Assembly (NCBI GenBank): GCA_030622135.1
Contig: JAUXGL010000005.1
Location: 1 to 53,712, forward strand
Origin: Deltaproteobacteria bacterium
Lineage (GTDB): Bacteria > Myxococcota > B64-G9
Length of the DNA: 53,712 bases
Reading direction: 5' to 3'
Made by a program: the position numbers and the translations under genes. The notes below the pieces were generated by a model that was given only the letters and a program-made list of their open reading frames with translations, did not search any database and had not been told where the DNA came from. Shown here one piece after another: positions 42,810-53,110 of this stretch. Numbering within the stretch: position 1 is the stretch's first letter; the number at the start of each line of letters is the position of its first letter.

Positions 42810-44945
42810 TTATTTCCTCCCACTATTCCTTGAGTTGCCACGATACGTCGGCCAAGGTGAGTCGGCCATCGGACTATCGCCCTCGATGGCGTACAATATG
42901 CCGGTAGTCGGCAACAGGTAAATGGTTCCATCCGGCCCGACATTGATCTGAGTTGCAACTACATTGTGAGTATCGAATATTTCATCGTGAGTATCGAATA
43001 TCCAATCCAGACTGCCATCCGTGTTCATGGCAAAGACTCCACCTCTGGCCCCAAGCAACACCGATCCATTGTCCAGAATGACCGGAGTAGATTTCATTGG
43101 CGAGCTTGATTTGTAGCGATTCCGAAAAGTACCCTCAGGTTCAAGGATTTCGAGCATCCATTCTGGGTTGAAAATCAAAATGGAGTCGTCTTGAGCAATG
43201 GCTGCAGGCCAGCCGCCGTAAGCCTCCGATACAGTCTCTCTTCTCCAGAGTTGCTCACCATCGATGGAGTATGCGTAACTGAATTTATCATAGGACAAGA
43301 AGTATATTTTGCCATTTCCAACAATCGGCGATGATACGATTGGGCATCCAAGTGCCTGTGACCAATTCAAGTTTCCTTCAGGGTAAAACGAGAGCAGGTC
43401 ACCATTGCGAAGACCAACGTACATATTATTGTTGCCGTCCAGAACCGGCCAGGTCATGATTGGAGCCCTGGTTTCCACCTGCCACAATATGGTTCCATCC
43501 GTACTGACGGCATTTAGTTGGTGGGTGATACTCTCCCAGTTATCATCCCAAGGGGGCCAAGTGATCCAAGGGGCTTCGCTGGAGATGAAGAAAATAGTGT
43601 TGTTCGTCCCTATTGTTGGTTTCCCTGATGTGTACCCGGTAGACAAGCTCCAGTTCAGAGTTCCCTCTGCCGCGATTGAATATAAGTGGCACTCTTGATC
43701 GGGGCTTCCATGATCATCGGAGATAATTCCGAGATAGTCGGATACATACACCGTGCCATCATCGCCGACGACCGGGACATCGAGGCCATCACCGCCGGTA
43801 TCAAGCTTCCAGCGGAGGCTGCCATCCGGATTGATGGCGAAAACGTGTTTGTCGCTTCTGAACGTCACAAAAACTGTACCATTTGGACCAATTGCCAACG
43901 CGCCGTCACACTCAGATGAAATACCTTCAGATAGAAAAGAAAAATGCCAGAGTTCTTCCTTCGATGGTGGTGGTGGATCTTCTTCGCCTTCGCAATGCCA
44001 TTCATCAGGAGGAATACCGGTCGTTGAATATCTGCATTCTCGAATCAATCTCGACGTGTGCATAATGTCAGCACAAGGTGGTAATGAAGATGAGCGGGTA
44101 CAGGTTACTTCACCTGGAAATATCAATGTAAATTTGGACATATCGGTATCTTCTATACACCGGGCATCTTCTGGAATATTCGATAAATCACACTGGGTCT
44201 CACATTCGTACTCGGGAGGAGCATCGGGATCGAACCGAATAACATCTCTACACATCAGTTTTTGCATTTCGAAGTTGTCGACCAAGGTGACAGGTAATTC
44301 ATCTTCTGGATTGTGCTGCTCATAGCGGCCATACATCATCATGATACTAGAACAGCCGGCACCAATGTGTTCGAATAAGTTGTATCCAGGGATAAGTAGA
44401 CACTCCGGAGCCAATGGAGGGTCATAAATAATCGAATCCGAAGTCAGCCCTTCTACATACCACACCAAATACTCTTCTTCCGGGCCAAGTATATAATCCA
44501 CCCATTCCTCGGCGTCCTTGGGCAATAGATCGAGCTTGCCGTTTTGGTTGCGGTCGTCGTACACGACAAGCTTACCCCGGGCCAATGTCAGACCCGCCAA
44601 CTCCTCATCCAGGTCTTCACCCGGCTCCATAGCCTCAATAGGAGGCGGTTCGAATATATCGATAGTGAATTTCGACGGGAAATTTGGCGTTATGGGGACG
44701 TCTTGGGCCACGCGTACTGCGCCGGGGTGTGCCAGGTCTGATTCCGAAGAGGGCTTGTCCCATATGAAAGCTACTCGTGGGTTTTCAATGGAGATTTCTG
44801 AGTTTCCCTCAAAGACTTTGCCAAATATTGTAAATAGGGGTGGACCGTGCTTGTCATGCGTATCTACGTAACCACAACCACAGACCAATGTCGCAAAAAC
44901 AAGACTCATCAGGGTGTTCACTGCACCAAGGCTGTTGAATGACAT
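42810..44945 (-). CDS. PQQ-like beta-propeller lipoprotein
   Basis: 711 residues from the ATG at 44945 (GAGGAGGAAAAACG upstream; the frame extends to 45089 but overlaps the sigma gene). Seen: a lipobox (LVCGC) near residue 20; an N-terminal beta domain (about 30-190); a Cys-rich middle (about 220-350: CRDVIRFDPDA, YECETQCDLSN); and a C-terminal PQQ-like propeller of about six blades (GSLRWKLDTGG, GTLNWSLSTG, GTILWQVETRA, GNLNWSQALG, GSLDWIFDTHD). A 21-base tandem duplication (42966-43001) repeats seven codons, giving IFDTHDEIFDTHN. It is probably exposed on the cell envelope and could be the ligand sensor or assembly partner of the system. Confidence 0.75.
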   Translation of the reverse strand: MSFNSLGAVNTLMSLVFATLVCGCGYVDTHDKHGPPLFTIFGKVFEGNSEISIENPRVAFIWDKPSSESDLAHPGAVRVAQDVPITPNFPSKFTIDIFEPPPIEAMEPGEDLDEELAGLTLARGKLVVYDDRNQNGKLDLLPKDAEEWVDYILGPEEEYLVWYVEGLTSDSIIYDPPLAPECLLIPGYNLFEHIGAGCSSIMMMYGRYEQHNPEDELPVTLVDNFEMQKLMCRDVIRFDPDAPPEYECETQCDLSNIPEDARCIEDTDMSKFTLIFPGEVTCTRSSSLPPCADIMHTSRLIRECRYSTTGIPPDEWHCEGEEDPPPPSKEELWHFSFLSEGISSECDGALAIGPNGTVFVTFRSDKHVFAINPDGSLRWKLDTGGDGLDVPVVGDDGTVYVSDYLGIISDDHGSPDQECHLYSIAAEGTLNWSLSTGYTSGKPTIGTNNTIFFISSEAPWITWPPWDDNWESITHQLNAVSTDGTILWQVETRAPIMTWPVLDGNNNMYVGLRNGDLLSFYPEGNLNWSQALGCPIVSSPIVGNGKIYFLSYDKFSYAYSIDGEQLWRRETVSEAYGGWPAAIAQDDSILIFNPEWMLEILEPEGTFRNRYKSSSPMKSTPVILDNGSVLLGARGGVFAMNTDGSLDWIFDTHDEIFDTHNVVATQINVGPDGTIYLLPTTGILYAIEGDSPMADSPWPTYRGNSRNSGRK

Positions 44946-44983
44946 CGTTTTTCCTCCTCTTCCAAAGAAAGTCGTTTGCTCAA

Positions 44984-45535
44984 TTACCTTACTGACCTCC
45001 TTGGTGCCGGAGAATGGGAACTTTTTTGCAGACGTTTGCCGCGTTGTCTCAGCTTTTTGATCTTCTTGCCAACCGTACGACGTGACCAACCCAATTCTTT
45101 GGCAATGCGCTCCTGGGAAAGACCGTCAACGTAATGTAAGAGCGCAACTTGTTTCAACTTGTCATCGAGTCTATGGAAAAAACGCAGCACGAGCTCAAGT
45201 GCTTCTCTCTGCTCTTGGCCATTCGGCATGGCCAGTGCGTTTGAGAATTCATCCGTTTTTTCTGGGGGTTCTCGTTTCATTTTTTTCAGACGGGTGAAAC
45301 AGCAGCGTTCTGCCGTGCGATAGAGCCAAGAAAGAGGTATTTTTTCTTCTTGCACGGACGAACCGTAGAGCATTACCCGAATAAATACTTCCTGAACAAT
45401 ATCCTCGGCTTCCGCTTTATCATTGAGCAGCATTTGACATCGTCTGAGCACCAAGGCACCAGTGCGCCTGTACAGCTCCGCGACTTGGTCGCGAGAAAGT
45501 TTAGGCTTGCGTGCAGAGCCAAACGCTAAGAACAT
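44984..45535 (-). CDS. ECF-type sigma-70 family factor
   Basis: 183 residues from the ATG at 45535. Seen: sigma region 2 with LYRRTGALVLRRC and AEDIVQEVFIRVM, and region 4 with HYVDGLSQERIAKELGWS, then RRTVGKKIKKLRQRG, the DNA-binding helix-turn-helix. Regions 1 and 3 are absent, so it is an ECF sigma factor. I choose 45535 because GGAG lies before it and the upstream part of the frame (to 45679) does not look like a sigma factor. It is the first gene of the operon sigma-propeller lipoprotein-anti-sigma-caspase and probably controls it, as ECF factors do. Confidence 0.85.
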   Translation of the reverse strand: MFLAFGSARKPKLSRDQVAELYRRTGALVLRRCQMLLNDKAEAEDIVQEVFIRVMLYGSSVQEEKIPLSWLYRTAERCCFTRLKKMKREPPEKTDEFSNALAMPNGQEQREALELVLRFFHRLDDKLKQVALLHYVDGLSQERIAKELGWSRRTVGKKIKKLRQRGKRLQKSSHSPAPRRSVR

Positions 45536-45704
45536 ACCAACATCTCCACTAATACTGAACCCGATCTCTTGGCAAACCCAACCAGGACGAGCCGGAACAA
45601 AAAAAGGTTGGTTGCCGTTGACGTCGCCGGAGACTTTCCTGGGTACGATCGTCAAGAGAAGGACGTAGAGCAGTTCCACTCCGGGTGGGCTTGAAGCCCG
45701 CCCA

Positions 45705-47615
<1,911 letters not shown>

Positions 47616-47664
47616 CGTGCTCGCACTCCAAGAGCCGCCCCCCGGCGGCCGGGTCAAGGGGATA

Positions 47665-48489
47665 TTACCGGGTTCTTCTTTTAGACCTTTTTCGTTTCTT
47701 CTTTCTCTTGGCGGGCTTTTTCTCTTCTTTGGTCGTTATTTTCTCATCGGCCCGCGAAGCTGTATCCGAAGGGTGTTGAGCTTCTTCCTTGCCGGCATCC
47801 GCGGCCGGGGCGGCGGCACCACCGTCCTGGCTTTCGCCGGCCACCGGAACCGGAATAGTTGGCTCCGGCATCGTGGCTGCCGCGGCCGGTTTTTCGCTCA
47901 CGGTATCCTCGCGCTTCTCCTCCTGCTGCTGCATGGCAAAGCGAATCAACAAGAACAAGCCGGTGCCCACGATGATGGCGCCAAGCACGAAGATGAGTAC
48001 TCTGCGGATCTTTGCCCCGCTGGACACCTGGGCCGCGGCCATGAAGAACTGGGTCTGGCCCGGCGCGCCGGGAATGGGTTCCTTGGCGCTACCCTGTTGA
48101 GGCTTGACTTCGGGCGATTTCAACGCATCCTTGGCCGTCGCCGGCTCCGGCTTTGGCGCGGGAGCGAGAGCCGGCGGCGCAGTCGGCGCATCCGGAGCTG
48201 CCGCGGGCGGCTCTGGTGCCGGCGGCTCTGGATCTGGTTTTGGCTTGGGTTTCAGCGTAATCGGGGCAGCCGGTCCCGCCGGGGGTACGGGCTCGGGTGA
48301 AGAGGCAACCGAATGCGGAATTACCGGAGTCGGAGCCGCGGATGACGAAGCCGCTGGCGGCGGTGGCGACGGCATGGGCCGATGGGCCGGTTTCTCCAAG
48401 GCTGCCTCGGTTGCCTGCTTGGTCCCGCATTTGGCGCAGAATTTAGCTCCTTCGGGATTCTCGGCTCCACAGGAAATGCAAAAAGGCAT
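47665..48489 (-). CDS. Zinc-ribbon protein with low-complexity linker and one membrane helix
   Basis: 274 residues from the ATG at 48489 (GGAGAAACC upstream). Seen: an N-terminal zinc ribbon CISCGAENPEG, then KFCAKCG; a long Pro/Ala-rich linker (about 30-140); one transmembrane helix (RVLIFVLGAIIVGTGLFLLI) at about 170-190; an acidic/Ala-rich part; and a very basic tail (KKPAKRKKKRKRSKRR). The order suggests the ribbon in the cytosol and the rest outside. Function unknown. Upstream the frame runs to 48609 but has no start signal there. Confidence 0.65.
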   Translation of the reverse strand: MPFCISCGAENPEGAKFCAKCGTKQATEAALEKPAHRPMPSPPPPAASSSAAPTPVIPHSVASSPEPVPPAGPAAPITLKPKPKPDPEPPAPEPPAAAPDAPTAPPALAPAPKPEPATAKDALKSPEVKPQQGSAKEPIPGAPGQTQFFMAAAQVSSGAKIRRVLIFVLGAIIVGTGLFLLIRFAMQQQEEKREDTVSEKPAAAATMPEPTIPVPVAGESQDGGAAAPAADAGKEEAQHPSDTASRADEKITTKEEKKPAKRKKKRKRSKRRTR

Positions 48490-48657
48490 GGGTTTCTCCT
48501 TGGTTGGCCTTGGGAAAACACACGGACAGCCCCGATATAACAACAGAAAGCCACCCGCGTCAAGTTTGAACAAGGAACCGGAGATATTACCTATCCCGAT
48601 GTTGCCCAAACGGGCGTGACAACGTGGCTACATGATGCGTGGGTGCAACTACGGGGT

Positions 48658-50286
48658 TTACTTGGCTGCGGACTTATGGTGGCGGGTATCCGGGTCCTCG
48701 CGGGACCACTCGGCAATGCTCTCCACGTCCACCTTGCAGCGGCCCTTGCAGGTGAAGCGCTGGTTGTAATTGTAGTTCCAATCCAGCAGGGTCGAGCCGC
48801 CGCCGCCGTGGGTGGTGATCAAGAAGTCGCGGTAGAGATGCCCAAAGGAGTCGGCCCGCTCGGCCTCGGTAGACTTGTCGCCGCGAGAGGGATCCACCGG
48901 CACCCAGCCGTACGGTGGCAGATACACCTCTACCCAGCGATGGTACACGTCGTCGTAGGAGGCATCGTCCTTGCGGACCACCAGGGAACCGACGTAACGC
49001 GCCGGCAAACCCGCCGCACGGCACATGGAAATAAAGACGTATGAATATTCGGAGCAGGAACCCGAACCCCGCTGAAGCAACTTCGGAGCCACGTCCCAGC
49101 CGCCCACCATCTCGTAGTGCATTTTCTTATGAATGTAACGGTAGATCTTGCGGGCGATCCAGTAAGGATTGCGTTCCGCTCCAACGGCCTCCTTCACGGC
49201 CTTCTGGATGACCGGGTTTTTCACGTCGTACTTGAGCGTATCGACCAGGTAGCGCCTACGGACGTCCGCCGGTATCTTCCAGAGGCTCTTCACTCTCTCG
49301 GGGTAAATTACCCAGTGCACGGTCTTGGAAACCAGATGGACTTTCATGCGGACGGTAGCGACGCCCGTCGCCGCGACGTTCTTGAATGTGAAACGGGCCA
49401 CCTTCTGGCCCCATTGGTCGGCCAACAGCTCGGCCGGTTTCGGCTCGAACTCCGGCGGCGAAAGCAAACGCTGGGTCTGAAGATCGCGGGGCACGGCCAG
49501 ATAGACATCCAGTTCGGGCAGCGGATCGGGACCGAAGTTGCGCACCTGATGCGTGAACACAACCCAGGCGTCCCGGGGATCCTCTTCGATTAAGAACTTC
49601 TTATCGTCCCGGCGGATGATGGAAATCCGATCGGACTGGTAGTCCACGCTGATCAGTTCCTTCCCGTTCCACCCCAGCCCGGTGGGGTGGGGCCCCGGAG
49701 ACTTGAGCGTCACCAGCACTTCACCGGTGGGTAGGTGCACGGCGAAAAGCCGGTCGGCCAGACGATCGGTAACCCAGAGGTAGCGCCCGTCGAAAGCCAG
49801 CCCATCGACGCTCTTCGAAGGAAAGGGAACTTCGCGAATGGTGGTGCCGTCCCGCGGATCCACCCGGTGGATGGTCCGGGTCTTATCGTCGCTAACCCAG
49901 AGAGCCCGGCCATCGAAGGCCAGCGCCCGGGGCCTATCGATCGGCGCGGGGATGGTGCGGGTCACCAGACCGTCTTTGAGGCCAATTCGATAGATTTTCT
50001 TCTCCTTGACATCCACATTCCACAGTTGCTCACCGTCGAAAGCCAGTCCCGCCGGGCGGTAACCGGGGCTCTTGAAGCGCTTTTGCACCTTTCCCGTCCT
50101 CGGATCGACGGCCAGCAACTCGTCGAGCGCGTGATCGGCCACCCAGATGTTTTTCCCGTCAAAGGCCAATCCCGTGCAGTTATTGCCGGGAGCCGGCAGA
50201 CCCCGAATCACGCCTCCAGGAAAAGCATTTAAAGAAGATGGGGAAATGCACAGCGTGAAGAAAATGATCGGAAAAAACCTTTTCAC
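48658..50286 (-). CDS. Secreted beta-propeller and transglutaminase-like protein
   Basis: 542 residues from the GTG at 50286 (AAGGAGTTGCGTC upstream). Seen: a signal peptide (FFPIIFFTLCISPSSLNA); about six propeller repeats in the NHL/Vgb style (GLAFDGKNIWVADHALDEL, GLAFDGEQLWNVDVKEK, ALAFDGRALWVSDDKTRTI); a beta domain with ARFTFKNVAATGVATVRMK; and a C-terminal transglutaminase core with Cys in GSGSCSEYSYVF, His in VYHRWVEVYL and Asp in PVDPSRGDK. The triad is complete. It probably acts in the periplasm or outside. The product is a fusion of two modules usually found apart. Confidence 0.8.
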   Translation of the reverse strand: MKRFFPIIFFTLCISPSSLNAFPGGVIRGLPAPGNNCTGLAFDGKNIWVADHALDELLAVDPRTGKVQKRFKSPGYRPAGLAFDGEQLWNVDVKEKKIYRIGLKDGLVTRTIPAPIDRPRALAFDGRALWVSDDKTRTIHRVDPRDGTTIREVPFPSKSVDGLAFDGRYLWVTDRLADRLFAVHLPTGEVLVTLKSPGPHPTGLGWNGKELISVDYQSDRISIIRRDDKKFLIEEDPRDAWVVFTHQVRNFGPDPLPELDVYLAVPRDLQTQRLLSPPEFEPKPAELLADQWGQKVARFTFKNVAATGVATVRMKVHLVSKTVHWVIYPERVKSLWKIPADVRRRYLVDTLKYDVKNPVIQKAVKEAVGAERNPYWIARKIYRYIHKKMHYEMVGGWDVAPKLLQRGSGSCSEYSYVFISMCRAAGLPARYVGSLVVRKDDASYDDVYHRWVEVYLPPYGWVPVDPSRGDKSTEAERADSFGHLYRDFLITTHGGGGSTLLDWNYNYNQRFTCKGRCKVDVESIAEWSREDPDTRHHKSAAK

Positions 50287-50539
50287 GACGCAACTCCTTG
50301 ATTGTTCGGCTTGCCGGTTCAACTCGGCCTGGTTAATCGGACATCCACCATCAAGCGGTCCCGATCTTCCACGCTGCACCCGCTCATGTCAATAGACCCG
50401 GCGTAGTGACCGCGGATTGGCCCCGGCTGGTTGGATGTCAGGGCGGGGTGTTAGCATCTTCGTGCCGCCGACGCAACCCGACCCTTGACTTGGCGTGGCC
50501 GGCGTGGCGTACTGCTTGGTATCGACTGGAGGGACTATC

Positions 50540-51028
50540 ATGGCTGGTGTGAACAAGGCGATCTTGATTGGAAACCTGGGGGCCGACCCGGAAGCCCGCT
50601 ACACCCAGGGCGGCTCGGCGGTAGCGAACTTCCGCATCGCCACGAGTGAAAAATGGACGGGGAAGGACGGCCAACCCCAGGAGCGCACCGAGTGGCACCG
50701 CATCGTCACCTTCGGCCGTCTGGCCGAGACCTGCCGAGACTACCTATCCAAGGGCCGCCAGGTGTACGTGGAGGGGCGCATCCAGACCCGCCAGTGGGAT
50801 GACCGCGACGGCAACAAGCGCTGGACCACCGAGATCGTGGCCCAGACGGTCCGCTCCCTCGGCCGCGCCGGCGACCGGGAAGAAGCCGCCGCCACCCCGC
50901 CGTCCGCCTCGGAGAGCAAGCCCTACTATGGCGGCGGCGACCAGGGCGGGGGCGACCAGGGCGGGGGCAACCAGGGCGGCGGCGAATCCAGCCCCCCACC
51001 CATCGGCGACGACGACGTGCCGTTCTGA
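50540..51028 (+). CDS. ssb: Single-stranded DNA-binding protein
   Basis: 162 residues from the ATG at 50540 (CTGGAGGGACTATC upstream; the frame opens at 50495 without a site). Seen: the OB fold with [30 protein letters not shown] and [11 protein letters not shown], a Gly-rich linker with three [10 protein letters not shown]-type repeats, and the acidic tip DDDVPF that binds partner repair and replication proteins. Length is normal. A TTGACT box at 50485-50490 may be part of its promoter. Confidence 0.95.
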   Translation: MAGVNKAILIGNLGADPEARYTQGGSAVANFRIATSEKWTGKDGQPQERTEWHRIVTFGRLAETCRDYLSKGRQVYVEGRIQTRQWDDRDGNKRWTTEIVAQTVRSLGRAGDREEAAATPPSASESKPYYGGGDQGGGDQGGGNQGGGESSPPPIGDDDVPF

Positions 51029-51054
51029 TTACTCGAGCCTAATGTAGAAAAGCA

Positions 51055-51078
51055 GGGGCGTGCAAACTCGCACGCCCC
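51055..51078. terminator. Strong hairpin between the convergent ssb and cysteine-repeat genes
   Basis: GGGGCGTGC (51055-51063), loop AAACTC, GCACGCCCC (51070-51078): nine perfect pairs between two convergent genes, 26 bases after ssb. No T-run follows on either strand, so it may act as a REP-like element or a bidirectional transcription block rather than a classical terminator. Confidence 0.5.
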
Positions 51079-51113
51079 TACACATCTCATCCGGGTCTAT
51101 CTATCGCATCAGC

Positions 51114-52340
51114 CTATTGGCAATGTTCATCCGCGCAGCTCATATCGTTTGGGCAATCTGAGTCGCAGGCGCAGGCCAGCGGGTCGATGCAGAAACCATC
51201 GGTGCAGATCTGGCCTTGGGGACACTCGGCATCCTCGCAGCAGGGAAGCCTGCAGAAACCGTCCACGCACTCTTCGCCCGCGGGGCAGTCGCTGTTGAAC
51301 CGACACTCGGGCGGGATCTCGGAGACGTCACGGCAAACGCCGCAGTCGCAGAACTGGTCGGGCTCGCAGTCCTCGTCACTGTCGCAGAGCGACCGGCAGA
51401 TGGCATCCACGCAGATCTGGCCAGCGGGGCACTCGTCGTCGCGCAGGCACTGGGGATCGGGCGTGGGGCGATCCACGCAGACGAAGTTGTCGCAGATCTG
51501 GGCGGGCGGGCAATCGGCGTCGCCGCTGCACAGCAGCGCACATTCCGAGTCGATGCACACCTCGGGCTGCTCGCAGTCCGCGGTGGTTTCGCAGGTGTTT
51601 TCCTCGGAGGGCACACAGATGTGATCCTCGCAGACCATTTCATCCGGACAGTCCGAGTTCATCGAGCAAAGCTGCGCACATTGCCCGTCCAGGCAAACCT
51701 GGGCGGCCGGACAGTCCGCGGAGGTCTGGCAAGTAGTAGGCGGCAGATCGCCCGGGCGGCAGGTGCCGTGGTCGCACACTTCCGAATCGGCACAGTCGGC
51801 ATGACTCGCGCAATCCTTGGGAACGCAGGCCCCGCCACGGCAAGTCTGGCCGTCCGGACAATCGACGTCCGTCAGGCAGTCAACTCCCACGCACTGCTCC
51901 TGCACGCAAATGGCCATTCCCTCGCAATCGGCGTCGGTCACGCAGTCGGGAACCTCCACCGGTGCGGGCACGCAGAGGTTGCCTCGGCAAATCTGTCCCC
52001 CCCGGCAGTCGCTGTCGGTCAGGCACGACTGAATGTCTTCGAAGCACTGACCGTCCCGGCACACCTCGCCGGGAAAACAATCCAGGTCCCGATTGCATCC
52101 GGAAACACATTCGCCCAGCTCGCAGATCTCGCCGTAGTAGCAATCCCAGTCCTCCCAGCAGGAAGGGTATTCGGGATAGCAACCGTAGCAGTCGCACCAG
52201 TAGCATCCGGTGTCGTCGCAGTACTCGTCATCGCAGTCGAACTCGCAGAAGTCATCGTCCAAACAAGCGGGGCATCCCGTCAAGGCAATCGCCAGGACGA
52301 CGAATCCCGTCAGCATGCCCAATCTGATCAGCGTTTTCAT
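51114..52340 (-). CDS. Cysteine-repeat lipoprotein
   Basis: 408 residues. Seen: a lipoprotein signal with LTGC at about residue 22, a Cys/Asp/Tyr-rich start (CPACLDDDFCEFDCDDEYC region), then about 15 tandem repeats of the form C-x4-D-x-D-C-P-x-G-x-x-C-x4-C, for example SDCRGGQICRGNLCV and VDCPDGQTCRGGACV. Each repeat has four Cys, probably two disulphides. Myxobacteria encode many such proteins; their partners and functions are mostly unknown. It starts with GAGGAGG before the ATG. The repeats are divergent at DNA level, so they are old. Confidence 0.8.
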   Translation of the reverse strand: MKTLIRLGMLTGFVVLAIALTGCPACLDDDFCEFDCDDEYCDDTGCYWCDCYGCYPEYPSCWEDWDCYYGEICELGECVSGCNRDLDCFPGEVCRDGQCFEDIQSCLTDSDCRGGQICRGNLCVPAPVEVPDCVTDADCEGMAICVQEQCVGVDCLTDVDCPDGQTCRGGACVPKDCASHADCADSEVCDHGTCRPGDLPPTTCQTSADCPAAQVCLDGQCAQLCSMNSDCPDEMVCEDHICVPSEENTCETTADCEQPEVCIDSECALLCSGDADCPPAQICDNFVCVDRPTPDPQCLRDDECPAGQICVDAICRSLCDSDEDCEPDQFCDCGVCRDVSEIPPECRFNSDCPAGEECVDGFCRLPCCEDAECPQGQICTDGFCIDPLACACDSDCPNDMSCADEHCQ

Positions 52341-52615
52341 CTCTTGTTCCTCCTCGGTAGATAGACAATCCAGAATTTAATCGGCATATGCCCTCTGGGG
52401 ATCGCACATTCTGTGCCAATCGGCAGAATTGCCTCTAACACTCCGATTTGAAAGTCTAAATTATGCTCAGGCACGCACATCCGCCCACTGGGGCCGGTAT
52501 CCCGACCAGCGGATCTCTCAACAGCTTGACTTTCCAGTGATTCCATTTACCATTGGTTCAGTTCTAGCCCGATTGGATTACAGTTAAAGTGACCCTTAGT
52601 CACGGAGTGTTCCAA

Positions 52616-53110
52616 ATGGGAACACCACGCCTTCCAGATCTGAAACCTCCCTCGGGCGGCGAATCCTCGATTTTAAAAGATGTTCCGAAAACCGGCCCGG
52701 TGTTGTGGATTTTGCTGATGGGCTTTCTGATCCCCCCTTGCGCGGTTGCCTTCATCGGCAACCTCAAAGGCGGAATTCCCAACCAGGCGCTATGGGTGAT
52801 CCTTCTGGGCATCCCCATCCCCCTGGTACTGCTCTCGCTTCCGCGAATGTACACGATCGACTCAAGGCACCTGACCATCTCGGGGTTTCTTTACAAAAAG
52901 AGAATTCCCCTCGAAGAAATCGAGTCGGTGGAACCCGTCAAGACCCACCAGGCCCTGTCCCACCCGGGCTCCCTGTTCTGCTCCGACCCGGCCCGGGCAT
53001 TGAAGCTGGTCCGCAAGCCGGGGCGTACTCTGATCATCAGTCCCACCGATCCGGCGCCCTTTTTGGCGCTATCGAAAGGCCACGATCGGTCCGAAGGAGG
53101 CAGGTCATGA
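52616..53110 (+). CDS. Membrane protein with PH-like domain
   Basis: 164 residues from the ATG at 52616 (GGAG 8 bases upstream; a GTG at 52589 would add 9 residues). Seen: two hydrophobic helices at about 25-45 (VLWILLMGFLIPPCAVAF) and 55-75 (LWVILLGIPIPLVLLSL), then a beta-rich tail (YTIDSRHLTISGFLYKKRI) that resembles bacterial PH-like (bPH_2) domains. It overlaps the following Memo-like gene by 4 bases (ATGA). Function unknown. Confidence 0.6.
   Translation: MGTPRLPDLKPPSGGESSILKDVPKTGPVLWILLMGFLIPPCAVAFIGNLKGGIPNQALWVILLGIPIPLVLLSLPRMYTIDSRHLTISGFLYKKRIPLEEIESVEPVKTHQALSHPGSLFCSDPARALKLVRKPGRTLIISPTDPAPFLALSKGHDRSEGGRS

Noticed and set aside
40444-45535. A type III CRISPR-linked caspase or sigma system
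   Set aside because: No CRISPR array or cas gene is in the window, and the caspase has a signal peptide, unlike the cytosolic Cas-linked proteases.
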